Positions 25,415 through 34,026 of a stretch of 64,000 nt of DNA are shown here, one piece after another. A program made the position numbers and the translations under genes. The DNA is taken from assembly GCF_003067705.1 (NCBI RefSeq), contig NZ_QANL01000002.1, positions 620,001 to 684,000 on the forward strand, in the 5' to 3' direction. The notes beneath the pieces are model-generated. The model saw only the letters and a list, made by a program, of their open reading frames with translations, was not told the DNA's origin and searched no databases. The stretch's first letter is position 1; the number at the start of each line of letters is the position of its first letter. The stretch is from Planctomonas deserti. GTDB taxonomy: Bacteria > Actinomycetota > Actinomycetes > Actinomycetales > Microbacteriaceae.

Positions 25415-25816
25415 TCAGCCGCCGAGCGCCACGAGCAGGGTGAGCACCGCGAGCGCGAGCGACAGCGGGACCATCGTCCACCGCTCCGGACGCGACCTCG
25501 ACGCGGCGTTGAGCGCGACGCCGAGCACGAAGTACGCCACGAGCACCCACGCGGCGACGGCCGCTACCGCGCCGGGAACCACGGCCACGAGGTCGGCGCG
25601 ACTCAGGACGATCAGCGCGAACACCAGGTAGAGCGCGATCGACACGAGGCTGCCGATGCGCTTGCCGCGGGGGAGCACCCGGTCGCGGCCGCCCCAGGCG
25701 AGGTGACCGAGCGGCGCCCCCGCGATCAAAGCCGCCTGGAACGCGGCCAGTGCGGCCAGGAGGGCGCAGAAGGCGAGGGCCGCGGCCTGCGCGACGCCGC
25801 CGTCGACCGGCATCAT
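25415..25816 (-). CDS. Small four-helix membrane protein coupled to the PadR regulator
   Basis: The 133-residue protein has four hydrophobic segments (about 9-33, 51-70, 77-97 and 112-130) joined by short loops, one with WGGRDRVLPRGKRIGS. I do not recognise the family. Its first ATG overlaps the TGA of the PadR gene, so the two are translationally coupled. Regulator and membrane protein are presumably one response unit, perhaps for a membrane-active compound. Confidence 0.7.
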   Translation of the reverse strand: MMPVDGGVAQAAALAFCALLAALAAFQAALIAGAPLGHLAWGGRDRVLPRGKRIGSLVSIALYLVFALIVLSRADLVAVVPGAVAAVAAWVLVAYFVLGVALNAASRSRPERWTMVPLSLALAVLTLLVALGG

Positions 25817-26403
25817 TCCGCGCCGCCGTCCGCGACGCCCGCGCCCGCACGAGCCGGCGTCGCGCGGGTGGCGAGCCCGTCGAGGGCTGCGGTCGCCTCG
25901 TCGGCCCAGGCGACCGTCGCGCGGGCGCTGTGCTCGCCCGCGGACACGGTGAGCAGGATGTAGGGGGCCTGGTCCGCGAGCGACGCGTCCGCCTCCACCT
26001 CCGCTCGCGCCCGGGCGAGCTCGGCGAGCTGCCGCAGGGCGGACTCGCGGCGCTCCCGCACCAGCTCCCGGCATCGGTCCGGCCCGAGCTGGCGGCCGAA
26101 GAACAGCCGCAGCAGCACCCCGTTCCTCGGCTTGGCGATCTGCGGTGGCTCCGCCAGCAGCGTTCGCAGCTGTTCGGTTCCCACCCGCGTGATGGCGAAC
26201 GTCGAGGAGCGGGAGCCGGCGTCCCGCCGCTCGACCAGTCCCTCGCCCTCCAGCCGGGCGAGCGCGGGGTAGATCTGGCCGAAGCTCTCGCTCCAGAAGT
26301 GCCCGAGCGTCGACACGATCTCCTCGCGCAACGCGTAGCCGGACATCGGCTGGATGCTCAGGGCGCCGAGAACGGCCGTCCGGGTCTGATCGGATCTGCT
26401 CAT
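25813..26403 (-). CDS. PadR family transcriptional regulator
   Basis: The 196-residue protein has an N-terminal winged helix: TRTAVLGALSIQPMSGYALR, then SFGQIYPALARLEGEGLVE and SRSSTFAITRVGTEQLRTLL. The C-terminal part (about 100-170) is helical, as in the AphA/VirR-like PadR subgroup. The ATG at 26403 is used; the longer frame runs through the operator. The promoter and a perfect 27-bp palindrome lie 23-58 bp upstream, so it very likely represses its own operon. Confidence 0.88.
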   Translation of the reverse strand: MSRSDQTRTAVLGALSIQPMSGYALREEIVSTLGHFWSESFGQIYPALARLEGEGLVERRDAGSRSSTFAITRVGTEQLRTLLAEPPQIAKPRNGVLLRLFFGRQLGPDRCRELVRERRESALRQLAELARARAEVEADASLADQAPYILLTVSAGEHSARATVAWADEATAALDGLATRATPARAGAGVADGGAE

Positions 26404-26425
26404 GTCTGCCGCCGTTCGTCGTCGT

Positions 26426-26461
26426 GCCCTTATATCTACTAGATATAAGGGCAATGGTCAA
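26426..26461 (-). promoter_or_regulatory. PadR operator: perfect palindrome over its own promoter
   Basis: GCCCTTATATCTA-C-TAGATATAAGGGC (26426-26452) is a perfect palindrome with 13-bp arms and a 1-bp centre. On the minus strand, -35 TTGACC (complement of 26456-26461) and -10 TAGATA (complement of 26433-26438) have a 17-bp spacer, so the palindrome covers the spacer and the -10. ATATCTA...TAGATAT matches known PadR-type operators. Confidence 0.85.
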
Positions 26462-26515
26462 CGCCCGGTTCGGAGCTCCCTATGCAGGAGTCCGCGGCGG
26501 GGGGAGGATTTTTGC

Positions 26516-27607
26516 GTGAGCACTCGCGTTGAGGAACCCGTCCGGACCCGTCGTCGCCGCCCGCGAGGCGGTGTGGGAGCCGTGATCGCCACGGCGTTCG
26601 CGACCCTCGCGCTCGCCGGTTGCGTCGGCCTCCCCGCGCCCACCCAGACCGAGTCCGCGGCGCCGTCGCCGGCCCCGTCGCCGGAGGGCACCTCCGCCGG
26701 AGAGGACGAGGCGATGAGCATCCCGGACATCGTGCGGTCCGTGCAGCCGTCGGTCGTGACGATCTTCACCGAGGGCGGCCTCGGCAGCGGTGTCGTCTAT
26801 CACGAGGACGGCCTCATCCTCACGAACGAGCATGTCGTGCGCGGCAACACGCGGGTCGAGGTGGCGTTCGCTGACGGCCAGCGGGTGGACGGCACGGTCA
26901 CGGCCACCGACCCGATCACCGACCTCGCGCTCGTCCAGGCCGATCGGGAGGACCTCCCGGCCGCCGAGTTCGCCTCGAGCCTGCCGGTGATCGGCGAGCT
27001 CGCCGTCGTCATCGGGTCCCCGCTCGGTTTCGAGAACACCGCCACGTCCGGCATCGTGTCCGGCCTGCATCGCGAGATCCCCGGCTCCGCGTCGAGCAGC
27101 CAGTCCCTCGTCGACCTCATCCAGACCGACGCCGCCATCAGCCCCGGCAACTCCGGGGGAGCGGTGGTCAACGGCCGGGGCCAGATCATCGGGATCAGCG
27201 AGGCGTACATCCCGCCGTCGGCGGGGGCGGTCGCGCTCGGTTTCGCCATTCCGTCCCCCACGGCGACCGAGGTCGCCGAGGAGCTCATCGAGGACGGCAC
27301 CGCCGACCACGCGTTCATGGGACTCGTGCCTGGCGCCATCACGCCGCAGATCGCCGAGCAGCTCGGCCTGACGGACACCACGGGCGCGATCGTGCTCTCC
27401 GTGTCGAACGGCGGGCCGGCCGCGGCCGCCGGAATCCGCCCGGGCGACGTCGTGACCGCCATCGAGGGGAACGAGATCGGCTCGCCCGAGGACCTGCTCG
27501 CCGCCCTGCGGCAGCAGGACCCGGGCGACAGGGTCACCGTCGACGTGCGCCGTGGAGGCGACGAGGAGAGCTTCGACGTCACCCTGACCGACCGGCCCTC
27601 GGCCTAG
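26516..27607 (+). CDS. HtrA/DegP-like serine protease lipoprotein with one PDZ domain
   Basis: The protein has 363 residues. Its lipobox is LAGC with Cys36, followed by a Pro/Ala/Ser linker. The trypsin-like S1C domain (about 70-255) has the complete triad: H106 in LTNEHVV, D136 in PITDLAL, and S213 in ISPGNSGGAV. A PDZ domain (about 268-360) includes GAIVLSVSNGGPAAAAGIRPGD. It should degrade or refold proteins outside the membrane. The GTG start has GGGGAGG 9 nt upstream. It diverges from the PadR operon. Confidence 0.9.
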   Translation: MSTRVEEPVRTRRRRPRGGVGAVIATAFATLALAGCVGLPAPTQTESAAPSPAPSPEGTSAGEDEAMSIPDIVRSVQPSVVTIFTEGGLGSGVVYHEDGLILTNEHVVRGNTRVEVAFADGQRVDGTVTATDPITDLALVQADREDLPAAEFASSLPVIGELAVVIGSPLGFENTATSGIVSGLHREIPGSASSSQSLVDLIQTDAAISPGNSGGAVVNGRGQIIGISEAYIPPSAGAVALGFAIPSPTATEVAEELIEDGTADHAFMGLVPGAITPQIAEQLGLTDTTGAIVLSVSNGGPAAAAGIRPGDVVTAIEGNEIGSPEDLLAALRQQDPGDRVTVDVRRGGDEESFDVTLTDRPSA

Positions 27608-27628
27608 TCGGCGCGCCCCAGAGGGGAA

Positions 27629-27658
27629 CCGCCCGGGCCGGGGTTCCGGCCCGGGCGG
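27629..27658 (+). terminator. GC-rich hairpin after the HtrA gene
   Basis: A 13-bp perfect stem, CCGCCCGGGCCGG with its complement around a 4-nt loop, lies 21 bp after the stop. There is no T tract, as is common for actinobacterial terminators. It lies between two convergent genes. Confidence 0.7.
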
Positions 27659-27686
27659 CACTCTGCTCGTCGGGCCTGGCCTAGGC

Positions 27687-28580
27687 CTAGTCGGGCCTGC
27701 CTGCGGGTACGTGGTCCCCCTCCCAGTCGGCGGCTCGTCCCGGGCAGCGGATGCTCTCGCATCGCGGCTCGACGTCCGGCTCCCCGCCGGGCCACCTTCG
27801 GCTCGTGGCTCCGGTGCCCGTGCCCGCCGCGATGTGCTCGGCGAGGTGGGGGCCGAGCACCTCGGCCCACTGACGGAAGCCCGCGGGAGAGCGGTACCGC
27901 CCGTTGGCGGAGTCCGTCGGCGCGGGCATCGGGGTGTACACGGCCCGCGGCTCCCGCTCGCAGACCTCGCGCATCCCCTCGTTGAGCCGATGCCCATGGC
28001 GTTCCGCGATGCCGCCGAGGCCGGCCGAGCGGAACGCGACGATCGACCGGATCGGCTGCGTGCCTGCCAGGAGGAACCGCGTCGAGGGCGGGCAGGCGGC
28101 CTTCAGCCCGCGGAGAAGCGCGCGGACGTCGCGTCGCCAGGCGCGCGGAGCGCGAAGCGTGACCGCCTCGCGTGCTCCCGTCACGACGATCACGGCGTCG
28201 ACCCGCAGGTCCCGGTCCGCGAGCGCCGTCAGCGCGTTCTCGAGGGCGAGCTCCCGGTCGGCAACGACGGTCACGTCGATGCCCCTGCCCGTGGCGGCCG
28301 CAAGGAACCGGGCGAGCTGACCCGGAAGAGCGAGGTCCTGGCGGCGCACACCCCAGCCGATGACGGGCCCGGCGCCGCCGAGGATCAGGATCCGGGCCGG
28401 TCGCGGGCCGCACGCGTGCGCCGAGGTGTCCTCCGGGCGGGGGAGGAAGTCGTTCGCCGCGAGGCCTCGGCGGTACCAGAGCCGCATGAGGGGGGACAGC
28501 GTCGCACGCCACAGGGACGCCGCCAGGTCGCCCGGCCGGTAGCCGTCGGCCGGGTCGACCAGCGCCATGTTAGCGCTCAT
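27687..28580 (-). CDS. SGNH/GDSL-hydrolase-like protein, nucleophile position altered
   Basis: The 297-residue protein has a flavodoxin-like core: ARILILGGAGPVIGWGVRRQ at the block I position, ALPGQLARFLAAATGRGIDV, then VDAVIVVTGAREAVTLRAPR (block III has G-A-R instead of GxND), and a C-terminal ANGRYRSPAGFRQWAEVLGP. Relatives in this order are annotated as SGNH hydrolases. Block I has GGAG where the GDS nucleophile Ser should be, so catalysis is uncertain. Two start candidates are 28580 and 28568; neither has a strong ribosome site. The last 45 residues are Arg- and Gly-rich. Confidence 0.6.
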   Translation of the reverse strand: MSANMALVDPADGYRPGDLAASLWRATLSPLMRLWYRRGLAANDFLPRPEDTSAHACGPRPARILILGGAGPVIGWGVRRQDLALPGQLARFLAAATGRGIDVTVVADRELALENALTALADRDLRVDAVIVVTGAREAVTLRAPRAWRRDVRALLRGLKAACPPSTRFLLAGTQPIRSIVAFRSAGLGGIAERHGHRLNEGMREVCEREPRAVYTPMPAPTDSANGRYRSPAGFRQWAEVLGPHLAEHIAAGTGTGATSRRWPGGEPDVEPRCESIRCPGRAADWEGDHVPAGRPD

Positions 28581-28830
28581 CTGACCGAGGGCGGCAGGGC
28601 CGACCGGGCGCCCGGAGCAGGCGCCCGCGCGGGAGGGTGCCGCCACCGCTAGGCGCTCGGCCGGGACTGGAGTTCCACGATGGGTACGACATGGCGGGAG
28701 GCTTCTCCGAAGCTCGGCTGGTGACGTCTGGGAACGGGCGATAGTGCGCTAACATCCTAGGCGCGATCGAGGACCGGAGGGGACGCTCGGCGGGAGCCCC
28801 GAGGCGGTCGCGAGCCCGTCGCGGGCCGGG

Positions 28831-29862
28831 TCAGGACGCGGAACGGCGCGCGGCCGGGGGTGCCGTGCTGGCCCGAACGACGAGCGTGTGCGGCGGGAGC
28901 GCGGGGTCGGCCCGACGGTCGCCGGCGATGTTGGCGACGACCTCGCGGGCGCAGGCCCGGCCGACCTCGAAGAAGTCGAGCCGCACGGTGGTCAGCCCGG
29001 GCCGGAAGTACTCGGCGAACGGCACGTCATTGAAGCCCACGATGCTCACGTCCTCGGGCACGCGCACGCCGCGGTCGGCGAGCGCTTTGCAGGCGCCAAG
29101 CGCGACGTCGTCGTTCGAGGCGAACACGGCCGTGATCGCGGGATCCGCGGCGATCCGCTCGCCGGCCGCGTAGCCGGAGGCGGCCGTCCAGTCGCTGGGG
29201 AGCACCGGCGGCACGGTCCGCCCGGCCCGCCTCAGCTCGTTCTCCCAGCCCTCGCGGCGCCCGCCGTCGGCCGTCCAGTCGGATCGCCCGGCGATGTACC
29301 AGACGGTTTCGTGGCCGAGTTCGAGGAGGTGACGGGTGGCGAGCGCGGCGCCCGTGGCGTCGTCGAGCGAGATGACGCCCGCCCTGTCGTCCCCTCCCGG
29401 ACCGAACAGGACCACGGGGACGGTCGGCGTGAGGTCACCGATGGCCTCGTCGGCGGCCGCGAGCGAGGTGAGCAGGACGATGCCCGCGACGCCCGCCGCG
29501 AGGTGGTGCTGCACCGCCTCGCGGAGCCGTGGGCCGCTCACCCTGTCGACGGTGATCACGCTCGTGCCGTAGCCGTGCGTCCAGTTCTCCTCGGTGATGC
29601 CGTAGAGCATCGCCGTGTTGGCGTACAGCGGGACGCCGAGGGCGACGACACCGATGTTCATGGCGCGATTTCCCGCAAGGGCTCGCGCGGCGACGTTGGG
29701 GTGGTAGCGCAGCTGCCCGATCGCGCGCTCGACCCGCTCCCGCACCTCGGGAGTCACGTTCGTCTTCCCGTTCACCACGCGCGAGACCATCTGCTGCGAG
29801 ACGCCGGCGAGGCGGGCGACGTCCGCCATGCGCGGCGTCGGGGCGGCCTCGCCCCTAACCAC
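28831..29862 (-). CDS. LacI family regulator, divergent from the GH65 locus
   Basis: The 343-residue protein has a HTH with MADVARLAGVSQQMVSRVVN and hinge YHPNVAARALAG, followed by a ligand-binding core (NIGVVALGVPLYANTAML, AGIVLLTSLAAADEAIGDL, ISLDDATGAALATRHLLELG, AVFASNDDVALGACKALADR, VSIVGFNDVPFAEYFRPGLT). The VSRVVNGK and VGFNDVPFAEYF motifs are typical of disaccharide-responsive members. The start used is GTG at 29862; an internal ATG 33 nt later begins exactly at the HTH. Its likely target is the divergent HAD-GH65 pair. Confidence 0.88.
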   Translation of the reverse strand: MVRGEAAPTPRMADVARLAGVSQQMVSRVVNGKTNVTPEVRERVERAIGQLRYHPNVAARALAGNRAMNIGVVALGVPLYANTAMLYGITEENWTHGYGTSVITVDRVSGPRLREAVQHHLAAGVAGIVLLTSLAAADEAIGDLTPTVPVVLFGPGGDDRAGVISLDDATGAALATRHLLELGHETVWYIAGRSDWTADGGRREGWENELRRAGRTVPPVLPSDWTAASGYAAGERIAADPAITAVFASNDDVALGACKALADRGVRVPEDVSIVGFNDVPFAEYFRPGLTTVRLDFFEVGRACAREVVANIAGDRRADPALPPHTLVVRASTAPPAARRSAS

Positions 29863-30008
29863 GGAGCCCGGCGCCCGGTCGGACCGAGTTCTTCACCCGT
29901 CGATGCTAGCGAGATCGCGCCCTGTGCCGTGCCGCATCCTGCCCCTGCCGTGCCGTCACCGGGGGAGGCCCGATCCCGTCCAGGGGGCGCCGTGCGGCTT
30001 GAGCATGT

Positions 30009-30824
30009 ATGCGCGCGTATTCTCATCCAAGCAGCACCGCTTTCTCGCCCGCTCGATCCTTGGAGTTCCCCCTGGACGCTTCCGCCAGCGCATCCGCCCT
30101 GCCCCCGCTCGAGTCGTATCGCGGGATCCTGTTCGACCTCGACGGCGTGCTCACGCCGACGGCCGACATCCACATGCTCGCGTGGCGGACGTTGTTCACC
30201 GAGGTGTTCGCCGAGAAGGCGGTGGACCTGCCCTACACGAACGACGACTACTACCGCTACCTCGACGGGAAGACCCGGTACGAGGGGGTCGCCGGGCTGC
30301 TGGCGTCGCGCGGCATCGACCTGCCCTGGGGTTCGCCGGACGACCCGTCGAGCGCCGACACGGTGAGCGGTGTGGGCAACCGCAAGAACGACGTTTTCAC
30401 GCGCGTGCTCACGGAGCAGGGCATCGCCCCCTACCCGGGCTCGCTCGCGCTCGTGCGCAGGCTGCACGAGGAGGGCGTGCCCATGGGAGTCGTGTCGAGC
30501 TCCGCGAACGCGCGGTGGGTGCTGACCGCCGCCGGTCTCCTCGACTACTTCCCCGTGCTCGTCGACGGCGTGCTGGCCGCCGAGGAGCACCTCGCGAGCA
30601 AGCCCGCCGGCGACATGTTCGTGCGCGGTGCGCGCGGCATCGGCGTCGATCCCGCCGAGGCCGTGGTGTTCGAGGACGCCATCTCCGGCGTCGCCGCCGG
30701 CCGGGCCGGGGGCTTCGGTCTCGTCGTCGGCGTGAACCGCGGCGTGGGGGAGTCGGCTCTTCTCGAGTCCGGCGCCCACGTCGTCGTCGACGACCTCGCG
30801 GCCTTCCTGGGGAACGAGCGATGA
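30009..30824 (+). CDS. HAD-IA hydrolase, beta-phosphoglucomutase-like
   Basis: The 271-residue protein has motif I as GILFDLDGVLTPTADIHMLA with the two aspartates, motif II as GVVSSSANARWVL, and motif III/IV as SKPAGDMFVRGARGIGVDPA and VVFEDAISGVAAGRAG. The cap domain follows motif I, as in beta-phosphoglucomutases, which convert beta-glucose-1-phosphate to glucose-6-phosphate. That is the step expected after an inverting GH65 phosphorylase, which is the next gene (ATGA overlap). The start is uncertain: the ATG at 30009 has no ribosome site, and motif I begins about 38 residues in; a TTG at 30060 is an alternative. Confidence 0.85.
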   Translation: MRAYSHPSSTAFSPARSLEFPLDASASASALPPLESYRGILFDLDGVLTPTADIHMLAWRTLFTEVFAEKAVDLPYTNDDYYRYLDGKTRYEGVAGLLASRGIDLPWGSPDDPSSADTVSGVGNRKNDVFTRVLTEQGIAPYPGSLALVRRLHEEGVPMGVVSSSANARWVLTAAGLLDYFPVLVDGVLAAEEHLASKPAGDMFVRGARGIGVDPAEAVVFEDAISGVAAGRAGGFGLVVGVNRGVGESALLESGAHVVVDDLAAFLGNER

Positions 30825-33352
30825 GCCCGGTGGGCGACGGCGCGAGGACCGGCGGCGGATCCCCCCGCCAGCCCGAGCTCGACCGTGACCGATTCCCGGT
30901 CGACCCCTGGCGCCTCACCGAACTGCGCTACGAGCCGGACGACACGAGCGTCGCCGAGACCCTGTTCGCGGTGGGCAACGGCTTCCTCGGGCTCCGCGGC
31001 AACAACGCCGAGGGCCGCCGGGCGCACGAGCACGGCACGTTCGTGAACGGCCTGCACGAGACCTGGAAGATCCGCCACCCGGAGAGCGCCTACGGGTTCG
31101 CCGAGGTGGGCCAGACGATCGTCAACGCGCCCGACAGCAAGATCATGCGACTGTACGTCGACGACGAGCCGCTCGCGCTCGACGAGGCCGACCTGCTCGA
31201 CTACTCGCGCACGCTCGACTTCCGCGACGGCGTGCTGCGGCGCGAGATCCTCTGGCTGACGCCGGCCGGCAAGCGGGTGCGCGTCACCTCGAGCCGCATG
31301 GTCTCCTTCCCCGAGCGGCACCTCGCGATGATGTCGATCGAGGTCACCATGCTCGACTCGGATGCGCCCATCACGATCTCCTGCCAGCTCCTCAATCGGC
31401 AGGACGGCGAGGACGAGTACGCCGGGAGCGGTGGCGACACCAAGGTCCTGAACGACCCGCGGAAGGCGCAGCGCGTGTCGGAGCGGGTGTTCGAGCCGCA
31501 CGAGCACTGGCAGGACGACGGCCGCAGCGTGCTCAGCTACCGGATCGCCGAGTCCGGCATGACCCTGGCGGTCGCCGCGGACCACAGCATCGACACCGGG
31601 AACGAGTTCAGCGTCGCCTACTACTGCGACGAGGACATCGCCAAGACCGTCTACTCCGTAGCCGCGAAGCAGGGCGTGCCGGTGCGGGTGACCAAGACCG
31701 TGAGCTACCACAGCTCCCGGCGCACGCCGACGCGCGAGCTGATCGACCGGTGCCAGCGCACCCTCGACCGCACGCGCCTCGAGGGCGCGGAGGTGCAGTA
31801 CACGAAGCAGCGGGAGTGGCTCGACGACTACTGGCGCCGCTCCGACGTCGAGATCCCGGGTCACGACGACGTGCAGCAGGCGGTGCGGTGGAACCTCTTC
31901 CACCTCGCGCAGGCCGCCGCCCGGGCCGACGGCCTCGGCATCCCGGCCAAGGGCCTCACCGGCAGCGGCTACAGCGGCCACTACTTCTGGGACACCGAGA
32001 TCTACGTCGTCCCGTACCTCGCGTACACGAGCCCGCTGTGGGCGAGGAACGCGCTCCGCAGCCGCGCGACGATGCTCCCGCTGGCCCGCAAGCGCGCCCG
32101 CGCGCTCAACGAGGCGGGCGCCCTGTTCCCCTGGCGCACCATCAACGGCGAGGAGGCCTCCGCCTTCTATGCCGCAGGCACGGCGCAGTACCACATCAAC
32201 GCCGACATCACGTATGCGCTCGCGAAGTACGTCGATGCGACGGGCGACGTCGACTTCCTCGCCGAGGGTGCCGTCGACATCGCCGTGGAGACGGCGCGCA
32301 TGTGGATGACGCTCGGCTTCTGGCGCGACAACGGCGACTCGACCTTCGAGATCCACGGCGTCACGGGCCCGGACGAGTACACGACGGTCGTCAACAACAA
32401 CCTCTACACGAACGTCATGGCGCGCTTCAATTTGCGCTACGCCCGCAAGGTGGTGCGGGCCATCGAGCGCGCGCGGCCCGACGCCTACGACCGCATGGTG
32501 GCGCGGCTGAACCTGCAGCGGGAGGAGCTCGACGAGTGGGAGCGGGCCGCCTCGACCATGGCGATCCCGTACTCGGAGGCGCTGGAGATCCACCCGCAGG
32601 ACTCGCACTTCCTCGAGCGGGAGGTGTGGGATCTGGCCGCCACCCCCGAGGAGCAGAAGCCCCTCATGCTGCACTTCCACCCGCTGGTGATCTACCGCTT
32701 CCAGGTGCTGAAGCAGGCGGACGTCGTGCTCGCCCTGTTCCTGCAGGGGGACCAGTTCACCCGCCGGGAGAAGCTTGCGGACTTCGACTACTACGACCCG
32801 CTGACCACGAGCGACTCCTCGTTGTCGAACGTCGTGCAGTCGATCATCGCGGCGGAGATCGGCTACCGGGACCTCGCGCTCAAGTACTTCCTGCACACCG
32901 CGTTCATCGACCTCGCGGACCTGCACAACAACACGGCGGACGGCGTGCACGTGGCGTCGGCCGGCGGGGTGTGGAGCGCGCTCGTCAACGGGTTCGGCGG
33001 CATGCGGGACTACGACGGCACCCTGTCCTTCGACCCGCGTCTGCCGACGGACTGGCAGGAGCTCAGCTTCCGGCTCATCTGGCACGGCACGAGGATCCTG
33101 GTGACCCTGCGGGCAGAGTCGATGCGCGTCTCGGTGATCGAGGGTGAGGGCGGCGTCTCGTTCCGCGTCCGCGGCACGACCTATCGGGTGTCGAAGGACT
33201 CGGACATCGAGGTCAGGCTCGACGATCAGGGCCCCGTGCTCGAGGGCGCCCCGTCGCAGGACACGAACGCGCGGTACCGCCGCGAGGACGGGAGCATCAT
33301 GCGGCCGTCGATGCCGGCGGTGACCGACTCGATCCCCGTCATCGGGGCGTAG
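30821..33352 (+). CDS. Glycoside hydrolase family 65 (disaccharide phosphorylase type)
   Basis: The protein has 843 residues. The N-terminal beta-sandwich begins FPVDPWRLTELRYEPDDTSV and AETLFAVGNGFLGLRGNNAE; the (alpha/alpha)6 barrel contains YSGHYFWDTEIYVVPYL, ALFPWRTINGEEAS, and HGVTGPDEYTTVVNNNLYTN with general acid E519. GH65 members phosphorolyse maltose, trehalose, kojibiose or nigerose to beta-glucose-1-phosphate. The particular disaccharide cannot be read from the sequence. The ATG overlaps the HAD stop, linking it to the phosphoglucomutase-like enzyme. No transporter is adjacent. Confidence 0.9.
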   Translation: MSPVGDGARTGGGSPRQPELDRDRFPVDPWRLTELRYEPDDTSVAETLFAVGNGFLGLRGNNAEGRRAHEHGTFVNGLHETWKIRHPESAYGFAEVGQTIVNAPDSKIMRLYVDDEPLALDEADLLDYSRTLDFRDGVLRREILWLTPAGKRVRVTSSRMVSFPERHLAMMSIEVTMLDSDAPITISCQLLNRQDGEDEYAGSGGDTKVLNDPRKAQRVSERVFEPHEHWQDDGRSVLSYRIAESGMTLAVAADHSIDTGNEFSVAYYCDEDIAKTVYSVAAKQGVPVRVTKTVSYHSSRRTPTRELIDRCQRTLDRTRLEGAEVQYTKQREWLDDYWRRSDVEIPGHDDVQQAVRWNLFHLAQAAARADGLGIPAKGLTGSGYSGHYFWDTEIYVVPYLAYTSPLWARNALRSRATMLPLARKRARALNEAGALFPWRTINGEEASAFYAAGTAQYHINADITYALAKYVDATGDVDFLAEGAVDIAVETARMWMTLGFWRDNGDSTFEIHGVTGPDEYTTVVNNNLYTNVMARFNLRYARKVVRAIERARPDAYDRMVARLNLQREELDEWERAASTMAIPYSEALEIHPQDSHFLEREVWDLAATPEEQKPLMLHFHPLVIYRFQVLKQADVVLALFLQGDQFTRREKLADFDYYDPLTTSDSSLSNVVQSIIAAEIGYRDLALKYFLHTAFIDLADLHNNTADGVHVASAGGVWSALVNGFGGMRDYDGTLSFDPRLPTDWQELSFRLIWHGTRILVTLRAESMRVSVIEGEGGVSFRVRGTTYRVSKDSDIEVRLDDQGPVLEGAPSQDTNARYRREDGSIMRPSMPAVTDSIPVIGA

Positions 33353-33430
33353 CCGGGCCGGCCGCGCTGCCGCCGCGGCACGGGATGCCCGGCGGCGGCG
33401 GTGCGGTCGTGCAACGAGTGCGGCGCGATA

Positions 33431-33470
33431 GTGCTTCGTGCTTCGTGCTTCGTGCTTCGTGCTTCGTGCT
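33431..33470. repeat. 7-bp tandem repeat, five copies
   Basis: GTGCTTC is repeated without change from 33431 to 33465, followed by GTGCT and two GGTGCT-like units. It lies between the GH65 gene and a convergent small gene. A 7-bp unit would shift frame with each copy change, but no real gene crosses it. Confidence 0.92.
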
Positions 33471-33556
33471 GGTGCTGGTGACGCTGTGGTGCGGATGCGA
33501 TGCGGTGGTGCGGTCGCGAGGACGGGCGTGCGGTGCCGTCCTCGCGACGGGTGGTC

Positions 33557-33868
33557 CTAGTCCTGGACGGCGTCCATGCGCTTGACGTACTCGGTGATGC
33601 GGGCGGCCCTGCGGACCATGCGCGGCGCGACCACCGCGCGGAACCACAGCGAGTTGGCGTTGTGGTTCGCGGCCTCGGCGCCGTACTCGGTGTAGAGGTA
33701 GGCGCCCGGCTTGCCGGTCGTCGCGGAGCGGCTGACCACCCAGCTCATGCCTTCAGGGGCCGCGGGAAGAGCGCGCGGCGCGGTGGCGCGGGGCGTCGAA
33801 CGAACGCCGCGGGAGAGACGTGCGGGTGCGGCTTCCAGCAGAGGGAAGCTATCGATCGTGATCGCCAT
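33557..33868 (-). CDS. Hypothetical small protein, 103 residues
   Basis: The N-terminal 38 residues are Ala/Pro/Arg-rich and probably disordered. The rest looks folded: GMSWVVSRSATTGKPGAYLY, TEYGAEAANHNANSLWFRAV, then a basic helix VAPRMVRRAARITEYVKRMD. I do not recognise the family; there are no Cys and no membrane segments. A GAAGGA ribosome site lies 9 nt before the ATG, which supports it as a real gene. It lies opposite a MarR gene, with a 191-bp gap between them. Confidence 0.55.
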   Translation of the reverse strand: MAITIDSFPLLEAAPARLSRGVRSTPRATAPRALPAAPEGMSWVVSRSATTGKPGAYLYTEYGAEAANHNANSLWFRAVVAPRMVRRAARITEYVKRMDAVQD

Positions 33869-34026
33869 TTCGTTGTCCCGTTCCTTCTCGGGGGACCCAC
33901 GACACAGCTTCGAGGAGTCCGCATCCCCCCGGCCGGACCCTCGAGTTGAGACTATCCCCGGGGCCGAGCCGCGTCAGGCCCCCAAACGGTGGTCATTTGG
34001 CGAACAACCGTCGCGGGGCCCGTTGG

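Noticed and set aside
27604-28512. Alternative minus-strand frame of 302 codons over the SGNH-like gene
   Set aside because: The 27687-28580 frame has the family-like strand and helix pattern; the alternative is Pro/Arg/Gly-rich without any.
30009-30022. TATGCGCGCGTAT as a LacI operator before the HAD gene
   Set aside because: It is only partly symmetric and overlaps the annotated start codon; no second copy is seen between the divergent genes, so evidence is too weak.
33339-33647. Frame reading through the 7-bp repeat (STKHEARSTKHEA)
   Set aside because: It encodes only repeat-derived and Arg-rich sequence, overlaps the end of the GH65 gene, and has no ribosome site.
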